A stretch of 46,241 nt of DNA from Candidatus Thorarchaeota archaeon (GCA_011364905.1 RDNZ01000016.1:10830-57070), one strand, 5' to 3'; numbered from the stretch's first letter, positions 16,504 to 25,766 are shown. Notes: generated by a model not told the origin, from the letters alone. Program-made: numbers and translations.

Positions 16504-17331
16504 TAAATCCACTGTGATGTCCCAGAGCTTTTTTTGCAGTTCAGTATCATTCGATGTTTCAGAGGTTTCAATGACTTCCTTCTTTTCAAAACATTTTCCT
16601 GTAACACCTTCAACATCAGGCGAAGATGCCACATATACCGATGTTTCAGCACCTTCCTTCGGACTAAGCTGGAATGGTTTCATCATCCCAAACATGATTC
16701 TTGACATCATACTGTTGCTACTACGTCCGAGATTGGTAGCTACGAAGCCAGGTAGAACTACGTTGACTGCAACACCTGCATCCTTCAGCCGGCGAGCCAT
16801 TTCATAGGTGTGCATTATGAGCATGAGTTTGGCGCTCTTGTAGGCATCCATGGACTTGTAGGATGACTCACACTGTAAATTATCCAAGTCTAATTTCGCA
16901 GATTCATGAAGTCCAGAGGAGAGATTGATTACTCTGGAGGGTGCAGTTCGTTTCAGAACAGGCAGGAGTTCATGTGTAAGTAAGAATGGTGCCAAATAGT
17001 CTAGGGCAAATGTTTGCTCGAATCCCTCAGGAGTTACCTGTCTTTTATTGAATACAGCCCCTGCATTGTTAATTAGCACATCCAGTCGATTGTATTTGTC
17101 CTTGAATTCAGCCGCAAATTGACGAATAGCGCTCATCGATAATAGATCACATAACATCAAATCCACTGAGTGATTTGAGCTCTCACGAATAATTTCTGAG
17201 CGAGCCAGTTCGCCCCGCTCTTTGTTTCGAACAACCATAATGACCTTTGCATCCATCTTAGCCAGCGTCAATGCTGTTTCCTTTCCGATACCTGAGTTAC
17301 TGCCAGTGACAATGCATGTCTTGTCCTTCAA
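16492..17331 (-). CDS. short-chain dehydrogenase/reductase
   Basis: An NAD(P)-dependent SDR with 'VTGSNSGIGKE' (cofactor glycines, residues 8-18), 'VLINNAGAVF', a Ser in 'VINLSSGLHES' and the catalytic YxxxK as 'YKSAK', then 'VVLPGFVATNLGR'. The layout is closest to retinol-dehydrogenase/WW-oxidoreductase-like SDRs. The frame is open to 17373, but the TTG at 17331 has AGGAG eight bases upstream and places the first strand at the correct distance, giving 279 residues. It is divergent from the DinB gene and convergent with the longin-like gene. Confidence 0.9.
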   Translation of the reverse strand: MKDKTCIVTGSNSGIGKETALTLAKMDAKVIMVVRNKERGELARSEIIRESSNHSVDLMLCDLLSMSAIRQFAAEFKDKYNRLDVLINNAGAVFNKRQVTPEGFEQTFALDYLAPFLLTHELLPVLKRTAPSRVINLSSGLHESAKLDLDNLQCESSYKSMDAYKSAKLMLIMHTYEMARRLKDAGVAVNVVLPGFVATNLGRSSNSMMSRIMFGMMKPFQLSPKEGAETSVYVASSPDVEGVTGKCFEKKEVIETSETSNDTELQKKLWDITVDLLGL

Positions 17332-17418
17332 ACCAATTGCTCCTATATGATGAACATGAGATATACAATTCACATATTTCAGCTATCTACTTTAAGATGT
17401 GGGTGTCCTAAGGGAATC

Positions 17419-17886
17419 ATGTCACTGATCGAGAAATTAGTGGGCTATCTAACTTGGGCGAATGAATCGATATGGAGAGTAGTCAAAGATCTTAGCGACG
17501 ATGAGTTTATGCAAACTCTAGCTACCGGAGCAGGTAGCATTCACAACAGGTATGTCCATCTTGCCGAAGATACATGGGAGTGGTTTCAGGACTGGCACAA
17601 TAAAGAGCCAGAAAGGCCAGATTTTCAAAATATGTCAAGGAATGAGCTATATCGGTTCATTTCCGAATATTCGATGAAGTGGTCGAGTCTGATTAAACAA
17701 AGGTCCATTGATGAGTTCACTGATGAACGTGCAGGGAAGATTGTCGTGATTTCCTTCGATGAGATGATCTTTCACTTGGTGAATCACTTCACCTATCATA
17801 GAGGACAGATTGTGATGGGTTTGAGAATGCTTGGAAAAGAAGTCCCAATGACTGATTACGTACCCTACAGATTCTCTACCAACTGA
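17419..17886 (+). CDS. DinB family metal-binding protein
   Basis: A four-helix DinB-fold protein of 155 residues. The family's metal ligands are visible: His47 in 'HNRYVHLAEDTWEWF' and the C-terminal pair in 'HLVNHFTYHRGQIVMGL'. DinB-like proteins include thiol-dependent transferases (bacillithiol or mycothiol S-transferases) and proteins of unknown role. I chose the ATG at 17419, preceded by AAGGG, because the upstream frame has no domain content and would overlap the start of the divergent SDR. No thiol-cofactor genes are visible nearby. Confidence 0.85.
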   Translation: MSLIEKLVGYLTWANESIWRVVKDLSDDEFMQTLATGAGSIHNRYVHLAEDTWEWFQDWHNKEPERPDFQNMSRNELYRFISEYSMKWSSLIKQRSIDEFTDERAGKIVVISFDEMIFHLVNHFTYHRGQIVMGLRMLGKEVPMTDYVPYRFSTN

Positions 17887-17987
17887 TAGGCCAAACGAAG
17901 TTGTTTGAATGAAAGACAAGACCATACATATGAACGCGGTTGTGTAAAGTGAGAATCTGCTAACTTGTCATAATCTCGTGGATTGCA

Positions 17988-18434
17988 TCAATACACGATT
18001 CCATGTTCTACATAGAATTTCATCAGTGTGATTGCTTCGCCCCACCCTGCGGCACATTCCAGTAGTGCCGCCCTTCCAGATGGTGTGTCATGATACCCGT
18101 ACTCTCTTAGCCGGACAACAGTTCCTTCCTCAACTGCTTCAAAATTGATTTCAATAGTGGTAGCATAGCTCGGGTCATCAGAATACCACTGAAACACAAA
18201 CCGTTCCGGTCTTTTTGCCTCTAGTACAGGACCTCTAGATACCATTGTGTATTTATCGGGTCCCCAGTCTTTCCAACTGAATTTGATACTTCCACCCGAT
18301 CTTGCATCAACCTCAGATCCTACTGTGAACCAAGCATCCAGACCTTCCCCGGTGGTCAGAGCATCATAGACTTTCTCTGGTTCAGCACGTACAAGCGTGC
18401 TCTGCTTAATCTCAACATCAATCAATTCGGTCAT
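17988..18434 (-). CDS. SRPBCC (AHSA1-like) domain protein
   Basis: The 148-residue protein has the START/AHSA1 pattern: 'IKQSTLVRAEPEKVYDALTTGEGLDAWFT' at the N-terminus, 'GGSIKFSWKDWG' and 'LEAKRPERFVFQWYSDD' in the sheet, and a long C-terminal helix 'ALLECAAGWGEAITLMKFYVEHG'. These helix-grip proteins bind hydrophobic ligands or act as Hsp90 co-factors; in prokaryotes they often accompany ArsR regulators, but none is adjacent here. AAGGAG stands before the ATG, and a TATA-like element overlaps a palindrome 20 nt upstream that recurs at 30.8 kb. Confidence 0.85.
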   Translation of the reverse strand: MTELIDVEIKQSTLVRAEPEKVYDALTTGEGLDAWFTVGSEVDARSGGSIKFSWKDWGPDKYTMVSRGPVLEAKRPERFVFQWYSDDPSYATTIEINFEAVEEGTVVRLREYGYHDTPSGRAALLECAAGWGEAITLMKFYVEHGIVY

Positions 18435-18454
18435 AGGAATTCTCCTTTTAATTC

Positions 18455-18474
18455 TTAACTATAGTTATATAATT
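18455..18474 (-). promoter_or_regulatory. palindromic promoter/operator, copy 1
   Basis: TTAACTATAGTTA-T-ATAATT covers a near-perfect 14-bp palindrome overlapping the A/T-rich TATA region of the SRPBCC gene (start 18434). The same 20-mer with one change occurs at 30778-30797, ahead of the YrdB-like gene. This looks like an operator for a shared regulator. Confidence 0.5.
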
Positions 18475-18558
18475 ATCGTAAAAAGCCTTGCGTCGCTGAT
18501 ATATTGTAGGCTATTCCTGCAACCATCTCAGGTTGGGTGTTTCAAAGGTATTGAGATG

Positions 18559-19497
18559 TCAGTAGTCTAAATCTTCCTTGGCTGGCTCTTCTGGTAGTTG
18601 CTCCTGGACTTTCTTCTTTGAGCCTTTCGCTGCTATTACAGGCTTTTCCACTTCCTTGGCGGCTAGGCCTCTAGCAAAACGCTGGATAAACCCAACTGAT
18701 CTTTTCTGTTGATGTTCATTCAAGAGCACGACCGGCACTATGAACGCCATCACAAGCAAGGGGATACCAATTGTCCACAGACTGCTGATGAGAAGTAAAC
18801 GTGGTGTGGGAGAAATGTCTCCAATGATAAATGGACCGATAAAATGCGCACTCGCCATCGCGATTGGATATGCAAGCAGGGAGTAGCCTCCGAGCATACT
18901 GCCATACCAGCGACCTACACCCTCAGTGTTTGGACATTGTCTTACATTCATCTGTCCTTCCTTGAGGTATGTGACAATACCAGCGTCGTTGAGGACCCAA
19001 GTGGGAATGAACAGTGCAAGGGCAATGGGCATGATTATGAGCGCGCCCATCAGAGTTATGCTTAGTCCGACTAGATATCTTTGATCGGGTGGGAGAGACG
19101 AAAAGTTACCTGCGAGGATTCCTTCAATTAGGCCCGAAACCAATCCTGCAGAGCTTATGCTGAAAAGAGCTGGGGTTGCGCTCCTACGGAGCATTCGATA
19201 ACCGCCAAAATCCTTACCGATATCCATGATGCTGAAATTGTAGGCAGCTGACTTAATCAGACGACTGCCAATAAGGAATAGAGCTGCAAGGGGAAGTGCA
19301 ATGATGAAGTACTCGATAGCTATCACTGGAATTGCTACTCCCAGAACAATCACAATATCAGTGAAGAGCGACCCTTGAATAAATGGAAAGAATTCAAAGG
19401 AGGGGACCAGTATTGTCACTCGGTACATGATATACAAAGCGGCCGCAATTCCTCCAACTGAGAAGAGAACAGGAAATACGAATCTAGCTTTACCCAT
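18559..19497 (-). CDS. polytopic membrane protein of unknown function
   Basis: I do not recognise this 312-residue protein. It has about seven hydrophobic segments (for example residues 5-27, two between 45 and 82, then pairs near 110-130, 140-168, 200-222 and 233-258), with a soluble loop 'NVRQCPNTEGVGRWYG' and a charged C-terminal tail of about 50 residues (KGSKKKVQEQLPEEPAKE). The second half, with an ILNDAG-type loop between helices, gives no transporter signature. It has its own start at ATG 19497 and is divergent from the ECF-S-like gene. Confidence 0.7.
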   Translation of the reverse strand: MGKARFVFPVLFSVGGIAAALYIMYRVTILVPSFEFFPFIQGSLFTDIVIVLGVAIPVIAIEYFIIALPLAALFLIGSRLIKSAAYNFSIMDIGKDFGGYRMLRRSATPALFSISSAGLVSGLIEGILAGNFSSLPPDQRYLVGLSITLMGALIIMPIALALFIPTWVLNDAGIVTYLKEGQMNVRQCPNTEGVGRWYGSMLGGYSLLAYPIAMASAHFIGPFIIGDISPTPRLLLISSLWTIGIPLLVMAFIVPVVLLNEHQQKRSVGFIQRFARGLAAKEVEKPVIAAKGSKKKVQEQLPEEPAKEDLDY

Positions 19498-19605
19498 TTT
19501 CTCTAAACTCCGATTCTGTTATCCTAACACGTAGAACTCGGCAGTATTTAGACAATTGGTATGACAAAGAGGTTTAAATCGCACCCAGCAAACTGAGGCG
19601 GAAAG

Positions 19606-20361
19606 ATGGCGCTTCAGATAGGATCGAACCAAAGTAGATTCGTAGCATTTGTGGCCACTTTCACAGCCATGATAGCTGTCCTAGATGTGATTCCAACTCT
19701 TCCAACATTCTATGCCGGAATATGGGACAGCTGGCCCTTTCTTCTTAGTCCAATAATCGGGATCCTGTTAGGTCCATATCTTGGAGCCTTGTCTGTTGGA
19801 CTTGGTAGTTTTCTGGGGCATGTGATCTACTTTCGTGACCCTACTGAGATGCTATTCATGCTGGGATTGCCCTTGGGAGCTGCAATAGCAGGCTTTGTGT
19901 ATCAACACCGGTGGAAACCAGTATTTGGTATCTACACACTAATGCTTCTCGGTTACTTCGTCTATCCCGTTTCTTGGGGGCTCCCGCTTTGGGGAATCTG
20001 GGACATTCTCGTTGGATTTGTGATTGTGTTGATTTATTCTGTAGTAACAATGAGAGATGTCTGGTCCAATTCGAGTGAATCCTACAAGTTGCTCTTACTG
20101 GTTTTCTGCTCGGTGATTGCACTAGAAACTGATATTCTATTTCGGGTATTCGTGCTAGTGCCGGGGCAAGCCTACTGGTTCTTCTACGGATGGACACCTA
20201 TTAATCTCTATTACCTTTGGCTAGGTGCTGGATTCATTACTCCAATTAAAGTCCTGATGGCAACAATAGTCACTACCACTCTTGGACGACAGGTGCTGCG
20301 AGTTCTTGAAACGCATGGTGAGATGATCCCCATGGATAAGGAAACAGCAACACCCACCTAA
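19606..20361 (+). CDS. ECF-transporter S-component-like membrane protein
   Basis: A 251-residue protein with about six transmembrane helices. The N-terminal 'FVAFVATFTAMIAVLDVIPTLP' followed by 'PFLLSPIIGILLGPYLGALSVGLGSFLGHVI' has the layout of ECF/QueT-type S components and related vitamin uptake proteins: an alanine-rich first helix, a substrate-facing loop, then a glycine-rich third helix. No ATPase or T component is nearby, so transport would need distant partners; the call is therefore cautious. A TATA-like TTTAAAT (19573-19579) and GAGGCGG precede the ATG. The stop overlaps the convergent small gene by four bases (CTAA). Confidence 0.65.
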   Translation: MALQIGSNQSRFVAFVATFTAMIAVLDVIPTLPTFYAGIWDSWPFLLSPIIGILLGPYLGALSVGLGSFLGHVIYFRDPTEMLFMLGLPLGAAIAGFVYQHRWKPVFGIYTLMLLGYFVYPVSWGLPLWGIWDILVGFVIVLIYSVVTMRDVWSNSSESYKLLLLVFCSVIALETDILFRVFVLVPGQAYWFFYGWTPINLYYLWLGAGFITPIKVLMATIVTTTLGRQVLRVLETHGEMIPMDKETATPT

Positions 20362-20615
20362 GTAGGAGCTTTCGCTGAATCTGAAAGAATTCCATCTTGT
20401 CGCATGGGGAACCAACCTGCCCAAGAGAGCATGAAAAAGACCACAATGGTGATTATAGCCCAAGAACCGTATGCAACAATCTCGTAAAGTGGGTAGTGAG
20501 TTGAGATTCCAATCAATGGGAAGACATAGATGTCAATGAGAATCCAAGCAATAAACAGAGAAACTGCACCTACTGTTCCAATGATACGTCTGCGACTACC
20601 AGGTTCTAGACTCAT
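20358..20615 (-). CDS. small membrane protein
   Basis: This 85-residue product begins MSLEPGSRRR and has two hydrophobic helices ('IIGTVGAVSLFIAWILIDIYVFPL' and 'EIVAYGSWAIITIVVFFMLSW') followed by a short polar tail. The frame is open to 20672, but the ATG at 20615 places a positively charged start just before the first helix. No family is recognised. It is convergent with the ECF-S-like gene and shares CTAA for both stops. Confidence 0.6.
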   Translation of the reverse strand: MSLEPGSRRRIIGTVGAVSLFIAWILIDIYVFPLIGISTHYPLYEIVAYGSWAIITIVVFFMLSWAGWFPMRQDGILSDSAKAPT

Positions 20616-20708
20616 TTTTCTCACTATAAATGTCGCAGGATGTGATGGTTTTCTATGTTGTCCTATGGTCAATTTGTTGTGTGTGTGTACAGGGACTTGT
20701 CAGTCGAA

Positions 20709-21410
20709 TCAGTGATGCAAGTTCATCAACCAGTGATGTACTGGAGCGATCCTGACAGCATGTTCATAGCAGGTTTCAACAAGCTCTGGTCTTTTCAATA
20801 CGCTTATGGAGATCTTAGGTGAACTGATATACAATCCGTCATGTTTGAGTAGTTTTGCTCTTGGGTGGGCAACATCATATCCTTTCGGAACACGTTTGTA
20901 ATGCTCCCCGCCAATCTCGAATCCAGGTTGAGCCCTAATCTCATCAATTAAGTTTGCTAGACGCACACCTGATTTCTCATTATCCACTGCCGCTCTAAAG
21001 GCATCTTGTGTGGGCTTAACAAACTTGTAGAGGCCTCCAAGTAGCTGGCCTCCAGTATCATCCAATCCGAAGAAGAACCCCGGATATCCACTTTTTTCGC
21101 CTTTCCCCTCGTTAAACCTGAATCGAAGCCGAGTATTGTAAGGAGTCTTGTCTTTGCTGAAACGGGTGTCACGGTGTATACGTAGTATTGACCCTCTACC
21201 GTTCGTACGAGTGTCGTATGTGAATCCTTTTGATATCCCCTTCAGGCGCTCACCAAGAGCAACCACAAAGGTCTGAGCAGGTCTTAGAACATATTCTTCA
21301 TACTGATCTTTGTTCTCGTTGAACCACTCTCTGTTGTTATTCTCCTTGAGTTCTTTGAAGAATCTCAGAGTTTCCTTTGGAAATCCGACAAACTTTGGAA
21401 TCTCTTCCAT
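20709..21410 (-). CDS. DUF2461 family protein
   Basis: The 233-residue protein matches DUF2461: 'FPKETLRFFKELKENNNREWFNENKDQYEEYVLRPAQTFV' at the N-terminus, 'ILRIHRDTRFSKDKTPYNTRLRFRF' in the middle and 'GYDVAHPRAKLLKHDGLYI' near the C-terminus are the family's hallmark blocks. Its biochemical role is unknown. I chose the ATG at 21410 (MEEIPKFVGF) over 21437 because GAAGG lies just before it and the family consensus begins at this position. A 210-bp region with the acs terminator separates it from acs. Confidence 0.85.
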   Translation of the reverse strand: MEEIPKFVGFPKETLRFFKELKENNNREWFNENKDQYEEYVLRPAQTFVVALGERLKGISKGFTYDTRTNGRGSILRIHRDTRFSKDKTPYNTRLRFRFNEGKGEKSGYPGFFFGLDDTGGQLLGGLYKFVKPTQDAFRAAVDNEKSGVRLANLIDEIRAQPGFEIGGEHYKRVPKGYDVAHPRAKLLKHDGLYISSPKISISVLKRPELVETCYEHAVRIAPVHHWLMNLHH

Positions 21411-21590
21411 GACCTTCTTCTCCAACAGACAAAACAATAGTTAAAACAAATAATATGTTTTCAGGTCTGTGTTTTTGAAGTTGTTCATATTTCTTTGATA
21501 ATGCGTACTATATAGTCGTGAGAGATTCACGCTCAAAAAACTCCTGCATTGGAGAATAGATAGTTTGGTACTTCGACCAAATGAGGGTTG

Positions 21591-21635
21591 TTAAGAATAA
21601 AAAATAGAGAAGGAGAGGCCCTAGTGGGCACTCTC
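21591..21635 (-). terminator. intrinsic-type terminator of acs
   Basis: On the minus strand GAGAG-t-GCCC-acta-GGGC-CTCTC forms a 9-bp stem 12 nt after the acs stop and is followed by CTTCTCTATTTTTTATTC, a clear T-rich tract. Archaeal termination relies mainly on the T-tract, and both elements are present here. Confidence 0.65.
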
Positions 21636-21647
21636 ATTTTATTATTC

Positions 21648-23648
21648 CTATTTGATTCGCTCTCGGACCAGGGTTTCAACGACTGTTGGGTCTGCCAGGG
21701 TCGTGGTGTCGCCAAGGTCGTCGATTTGACCTGCTGCGATCTTCTTGAGGATTCGTCTCATGATCTTGCCTGAGCGAGTCTTCGGTAAGGCATCAGCCCA
21801 CTGAATCTTCTCGGGAGTCGCGATTGGACCAACATCAGAACGAACGTGATTCTTGAGTTCAGCCTTGAGGGCTTCGGTCTTCTCCACGCCCATCTTCAGT
21901 GTGACGAAAACATAGATTGATTCACCCTTGATATCGTGGGGGAACCCAACAACAGCACACTCTGCTACTGCAGGATGCTTGACCAAAGAGGACTCAATCT
22001 CAGCAGTTCCGAGTCTGTGACCTGACACCTTTAAAACATCGTCAAGGCGGCCCATCACAAAGATGTAGCCATCCTCGTTGAAGCGGGACCCATCACCAGT
22101 ATAGTACATGGGTTCACCGTTGTCAGGATTCTTGAACTGAGACCAATAGGTGTCCACGAATCGCTTGTGGTCCCCATAGACTGTTCTCATGAGACCTGGC
22201 CAGGGTTTTTTCATACAGAGATAGCCACCCTCATTCGCACCAACGGGAACACCATCTTCTGCAACGATGATTGGATCAACTCCGAAGTATGGAAATGTTG
22301 CTGAACCAGGGATGGTTGGAGTTGCTCCAGGGAGCGGAGTGACAATTACACCACCGGTTTCAGTCTGCCAGTACGTGTCAACGATTGGACACTTCTCCTT
22401 ACCAATCATCTTGTGGTACCAGACCCAAGCTTCTGGGTTTATTGGCTCACCAACTGTGCCAAGCAGGTTCAAAGACGACAGGTCATGCTTCAGCACAGGT
22501 TCGTCACCGAAACGCATCAGAGCACGGATAGCGGTTGGAGCTGTATAGAACTGGTTGACCTTCCATCTCTCAACCTCTAGCCAAAAGCGGTCGTTGTCAG
22601 GATAGGTTGGCACTGACTCGAACATTAGTGTCGTGGCACCGGCTGAGAGCGGCCCATAGACAATGTATGAGTGCCCGGTTATCCAGCCGATATCGGCCGT
22701 GCACCAATAGACGTCGCCCTCATGCCAGTCGAAAATGTGCTTGAAGGTGTGGGTCACATAAGTCATGTATCCGCCAGTTGTGTGAAGTACACCCTTTGGC
22801 TTCCCAGTTGATCCGGAGGTGTACAGAATAAAGAGAGGATCCTCAGCATTCATCCACTCAGGGTCACACTTGTCATCGACCTTTTCATATTCCTCGTGAT
22901 ACCAGACATCTCGGCCCTCAGTCCATGGAACATCAATTCCAACTCTCTTGACGACAAGTACTTTCTCAACCATATCTAGATCAGCAACAGCAGTATCAGC
23001 GCCCGCTTTCTGTGGAATGACCTTCCCAGCTCGGTAGTAGCCATCTGCTGTGACAAGTAGTTTTCCCTCACAGTCAATAATCCTGTCTTTGACGGAGTCT
23101 GCACTGAAACCACCAAAGACAATGCTGTGAACAGCACCAATCCTGACACAAGCTAGCATGATGATTGCTAGTTCAGGGATCATTGGAAGGTACATAGTTA
23201 TCCTGTCGCCCTTCTTTATACCGAGGTTCTTTAGGACGTTCGCTGCTTTGTTGACCTCACTAAGGAGTTCACTGTATGTATAAGTCTTAGACTCTTCAAG
23301 GGGTTCACCCTGCCAGATTAGAGCAACTTGGTCGCCCCTGCCTGCCTCAACATGTTTGTCAAGACAGTTGTAAGCCATGTTGGTCACACCATCTTTGAAC
23401 CAAGTGAATCGTATGTCCTTGATGTCCTCCCACTCAAATCCTATAGTTGGTTCTTTCTTCCAGTAACATAATTCCTTCGTTGCCTTGAGCCAGAATTCAT
23501 CAGGGTTTTCGACTGACTCCTTCCAAATCTTCATTCGCTCATCATGGCTTTTCACATAAGCCTTGTCAACGAAGCTCTTTGGAGGATTAAAACGCCTTTC
23601 TTCTTGGCTATAAACAGTAATTTTCTTTTCTTCAGACAAGTGCGTCAC
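21648..23648 (-). CDS. acs: acetyl-CoA synthetase (AMP-forming)
   Basis: Activates acetate to acetyl-CoA through acetyl-AMP. The 666-residue ANL-superfamily enzyme shows 'YTSGSTGKPKGVLHT' (nucleotide-binding loop), 'DTYWQTETGG' (acyl pocket), 'YYTGDGSRFNEDGYI' (A8 hinge approach) and the C-terminal 'PKTRSGKIMRRIL', whose Lys is the catalytic residue and the site acetylated in regulated Acs enzymes. Length and full motif order are typical. The gene is divergent from a CoA-transferase/GNAT fusion, and an AcuC-like deacetylase is in the window, so post-translational control is plausible. A terminator hairpin follows the stop. Confidence 0.96.
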   Translation of the reverse strand: MTHLSEEKKITVYSQEERRFNPPKSFVDKAYVKSHDERMKIWKESVENPDEFWLKATKELCYWKKEPTIGFEWEDIKDIRFTWFKDGVTNMAYNCLDKHVEAGRGDQVALIWQGEPLEESKTYTYSELLSEVNKAANVLKNLGIKKGDRITMYLPMIPELAIIMLACVRIGAVHSIVFGGFSADSVKDRIIDCEGKLLVTADGYYRAGKVIPQKAGADTAVADLDMVEKVLVVKRVGIDVPWTEGRDVWYHEEYEKVDDKCDPEWMNAEDPLFILYTSGSTGKPKGVLHTTGGYMTYVTHTFKHIFDWHEGDVYWCTADIGWITGHSYIVYGPLSAGATTLMFESVPTYPDNDRFWLEVERWKVNQFYTAPTAIRALMRFGDEPVLKHDLSSLNLLGTVGEPINPEAWVWYHKMIGKEKCPIVDTYWQTETGGVIVTPLPGATPTIPGSATFPYFGVDPIIVAEDGVPVGANEGGYLCMKKPWPGLMRTVYGDHKRFVDTYWSQFKNPDNGEPMYYTGDGSRFNEDGYIFVMGRLDDVLKVSGHRLGTAEIESSLVKHPAVAECAVVGFPHDIKGESIYVFVTLKMGVEKTEALKAELKNHVRSDVGPIATPEKIQWADALPKTRSGKIMRRILKKIAAGQIDDLGDTTTLADPTVVETLVRERIK

Positions 23649-23819
23649 CTAATACCATCAATTCGATGGCCGACGAGCTAAGAATTTAGTATATGAAGAT
23701 TGTCAAATGCCACTTGTTTTTCTTGAAAATCGATTGATTGCAAAGAGCTCTGCAAATGACGGCTGGCGAAAGCATTCCTGCTGAGAGCCTTTCGTCTGGA
23801 TACAACGTAAGCAAAGCCG

Positions 23820-23841
23820 CTTGCAAATGCCTATATGCAAG
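23820..23841. promoter_or_regulatory. inverted repeat ahead of the CoA-transferase/GNAT gene
   Basis: CTTGCA and TGCAAG flank a 10-nt spacer in the 228-nt acs / CoA-transferase intergenic region, 36-57 nt before the ATG at 23877. A related GCAAATG also occurs at 23751. It may be an operator for the divergent acetate genes; support is only the symmetry. Confidence 0.3.
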
Positions 23842-23876
23842 TTCTTAGCGAGAGAGTTGCCAACAAGGGGCGATAA

Positions 23877-25766
23877 ATGATGAGTGTGACAGAGTGGACT
23901 CAAAAATACAAGAAAAAAGTTGTAAGCGCGTCAAAGGCAATTCAGAGCATTAAACGCGGCGCAAGAATCTTCCTAGGGACCGGCTGTGGAGTGCCTTATC
24001 ACCTTGTTCAGGAACTGGCAAAACATGCAGGACAAATGGCGGACAATGAAATTGTTCACCTGCTCACACTTGGCGATACACCGTCAGCAGACCCAAAGTT
24101 CCAGAATGAGTTTCGACACAACACTTTCTTTGTGAGTCAAAATATACGTGAAGCTGTGTCAGAAGGACGAGCTGATTATACGCCCATCATGCTCTCAGAT
24201 ATCCCTGAATTGTTTAGGCAAAGGAGGATGCCTCTTGATGTTGCAATGATTCAGATCAGCCCTCCTGACAGGAATGGGTACAGCTCTTTGGGTATCTCTG
24301 TGGATATTACCAAGTCAGCTGCAGAGAGCGCAGACATTGTCATTGCCCAGGTAAATGAGAAGATGCCCATCACACACGGTGACTCATTCATAGATGTCAG
24401 GGATATCGATTTCCTCGTACCACACAATGAGCCACTGAGAGAGTTTCAGGCTGCTGAAATCGACGAAACAATTGACAAGATAGGGCGTTACGTCGCTAGG
24501 CTTGTTGAGAACGAATCAACCCTCGAGCTTGGGATTGGTGCACTGCCTCAGTCGGTATGTAATAACCTGTTGGAAACAAGTGTGAGAGACCTTGGAATCC
24601 ATACGGAAATGTTCAGCGACAGTCTAATTCCATTGATTGAGCAAGGGATTGTCACTAACAAGAAAAAGACCCTCCACCGAGGGAAAGTAATAGCTAGTTT
24701 TGCAATGGGTTCTGAGAAGTTGTATGACTATATCAATGACAATCCTATGTTTCAGTTTCATGATACTGCATATGTGAACGATCCATACGTCATTGGACAG
24801 AACAATAAGATGATAGCTATAAACTCAGCTCTTGAGGTGGACCTCACCGGACAGGTATGCGCAGACTCGATTGGACCCAGATTCTACAGTGGTATCGGAG
24901 GACAAGTGGACTTCATACGTGGTGCTAAGAGGTCGGAAGGAGGCAAAGCTGTCATTTGTATGGTCTCTACGGCGATGGATGGTCAAGTATCCAGAATCGT
25001 CCCGCGTCTGAGTGAAGGTGCTGGAGTTGTGACCACTCGCGGAGATGTGGATGTTGTAATTACTGAATATGGCTTTGCTACGTTACATGGCAAGACGATC
25101 AGGGAACGTGCTCTCTCGCTGATTGCTATTGCGCATCCCAAATTTAGAAACGATTTACTCGAAGCCGCTAAGAAGATGCAGTATGTCTTTGAGGATCAAG
25201 TCCCATTCCTTGTTCAGGGAACATATTTCGCCACAGAATATGAAACGCAAGAAACTTTCAAGACTGCAGATGGACCTCTTGAGGTTCAGTTCAGACTAAT
25301 AAGACCAGATGATGCTGATAGAATCAAAGAGCTGTTCTATGACTTGAGTGAAGAGAGCATCTATTTCAGATTCCTCACTCCGCTGAAGTCGTTACGGAGA
25401 CAAACGCTTCAAGACTTCTATAATGTTGATCAAGCAAGCGATATCAGTGTGGTCGCAGTTATACAGGGAAGCGAAGAGGGAGATGTTGAAAAGATCATTG
25501 GTGCTGGAAGATACCTTCTGAACAGAAATACAAACGAAGCTGAGTTTGCTTTGCTTGTTCAGGATGATTATCAGGGAATCGGAATTGGTACATTTCTTCT
25601 TAACCATCTCATGAGAATTGCCAAGAGTAAGGGTGTTGAGGCGTTTATTGCCTTTGTTCACCCACAGAATCAACCTATGATTCGATTCATTCACAAGACC
25701 GGAAAGGTTGTTGAGAGTAGACTTTCAATCCAGGATGAGGAGTATCTGTTTCGACTCAAGCTGTAA
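23877..25766 (+). CDS. acetyl-CoA hydrolase/transferase fused to GNAT acetyltransferase
   Basis: Residues 1 to about 440 are a Cat1/AbfT-type CoA-transferase: 'IFLGTGCGVPYHLVQELAKH', 'ISPPDRNGYSSLGISVDI', the catalytic Glu in 'LGIHTEMFSDSLIPLIE' and the CoA-binding 'DSIGPRFYSGIGGQVDFIRGA'. From about residue 470 a GNAT domain follows with 'RLIRPDDADRIKELFYDL' and the acetyl-CoA loop 'YQGIGIGTFLLNHLM'. Such fusions occur in bacteria and archaea. The first domain moves CoA between acyl groups; the second may acetylate proteins. AAGGGG lies six bases before the ATG. Divergence from acs supports joint work in acetate/acyl-CoA metabolism, perhaps including Acs acetylation, which is inference. Confidence 0.92.
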   Translation: MMSVTEWTQKYKKKVVSASKAIQSIKRGARIFLGTGCGVPYHLVQELAKHAGQMADNEIVHLLTLGDTPSADPKFQNEFRHNTFFVSQNIREAVSEGRADYTPIMLSDIPELFRQRRMPLDVAMIQISPPDRNGYSSLGISVDITKSAAESADIVIAQVNEKMPITHGDSFIDVRDIDFLVPHNEPLREFQAAEIDETIDKIGRYVARLVENESTLELGIGALPQSVCNNLLETSVRDLGIHTEMFSDSLIPLIEQGIVTNKKKTLHRGKVIASFAMGSEKLYDYINDNPMFQFHDTAYVNDPYVIGQNNKMIAINSALEVDLTGQVCADSIGPRFYSGIGGQVDFIRGAKRSEGGKAVICMVSTAMDGQVSRIVPRLSEGAGVVTTRGDVDVVITEYGFATLHGKTIRERALSLIAIAHPKFRNDLLEAAKKMQYVFEDQVPFLVQGTYFATEYETQETFKTADGPLEVQFRLIRPDDADRIKELFYDLSEESIYFRFLTPLKSLRRQTLQDFYNVDQASDISVVAVIQGSEEGDVEKIIGAGRYLLNRNTNEAEFALLVQDDYQGIGIGTFLLNHLMRIAKSKGVEAFIAFVHPQNQPMIRFIHKTGKVVESRLSIQDEEYLFRLKL

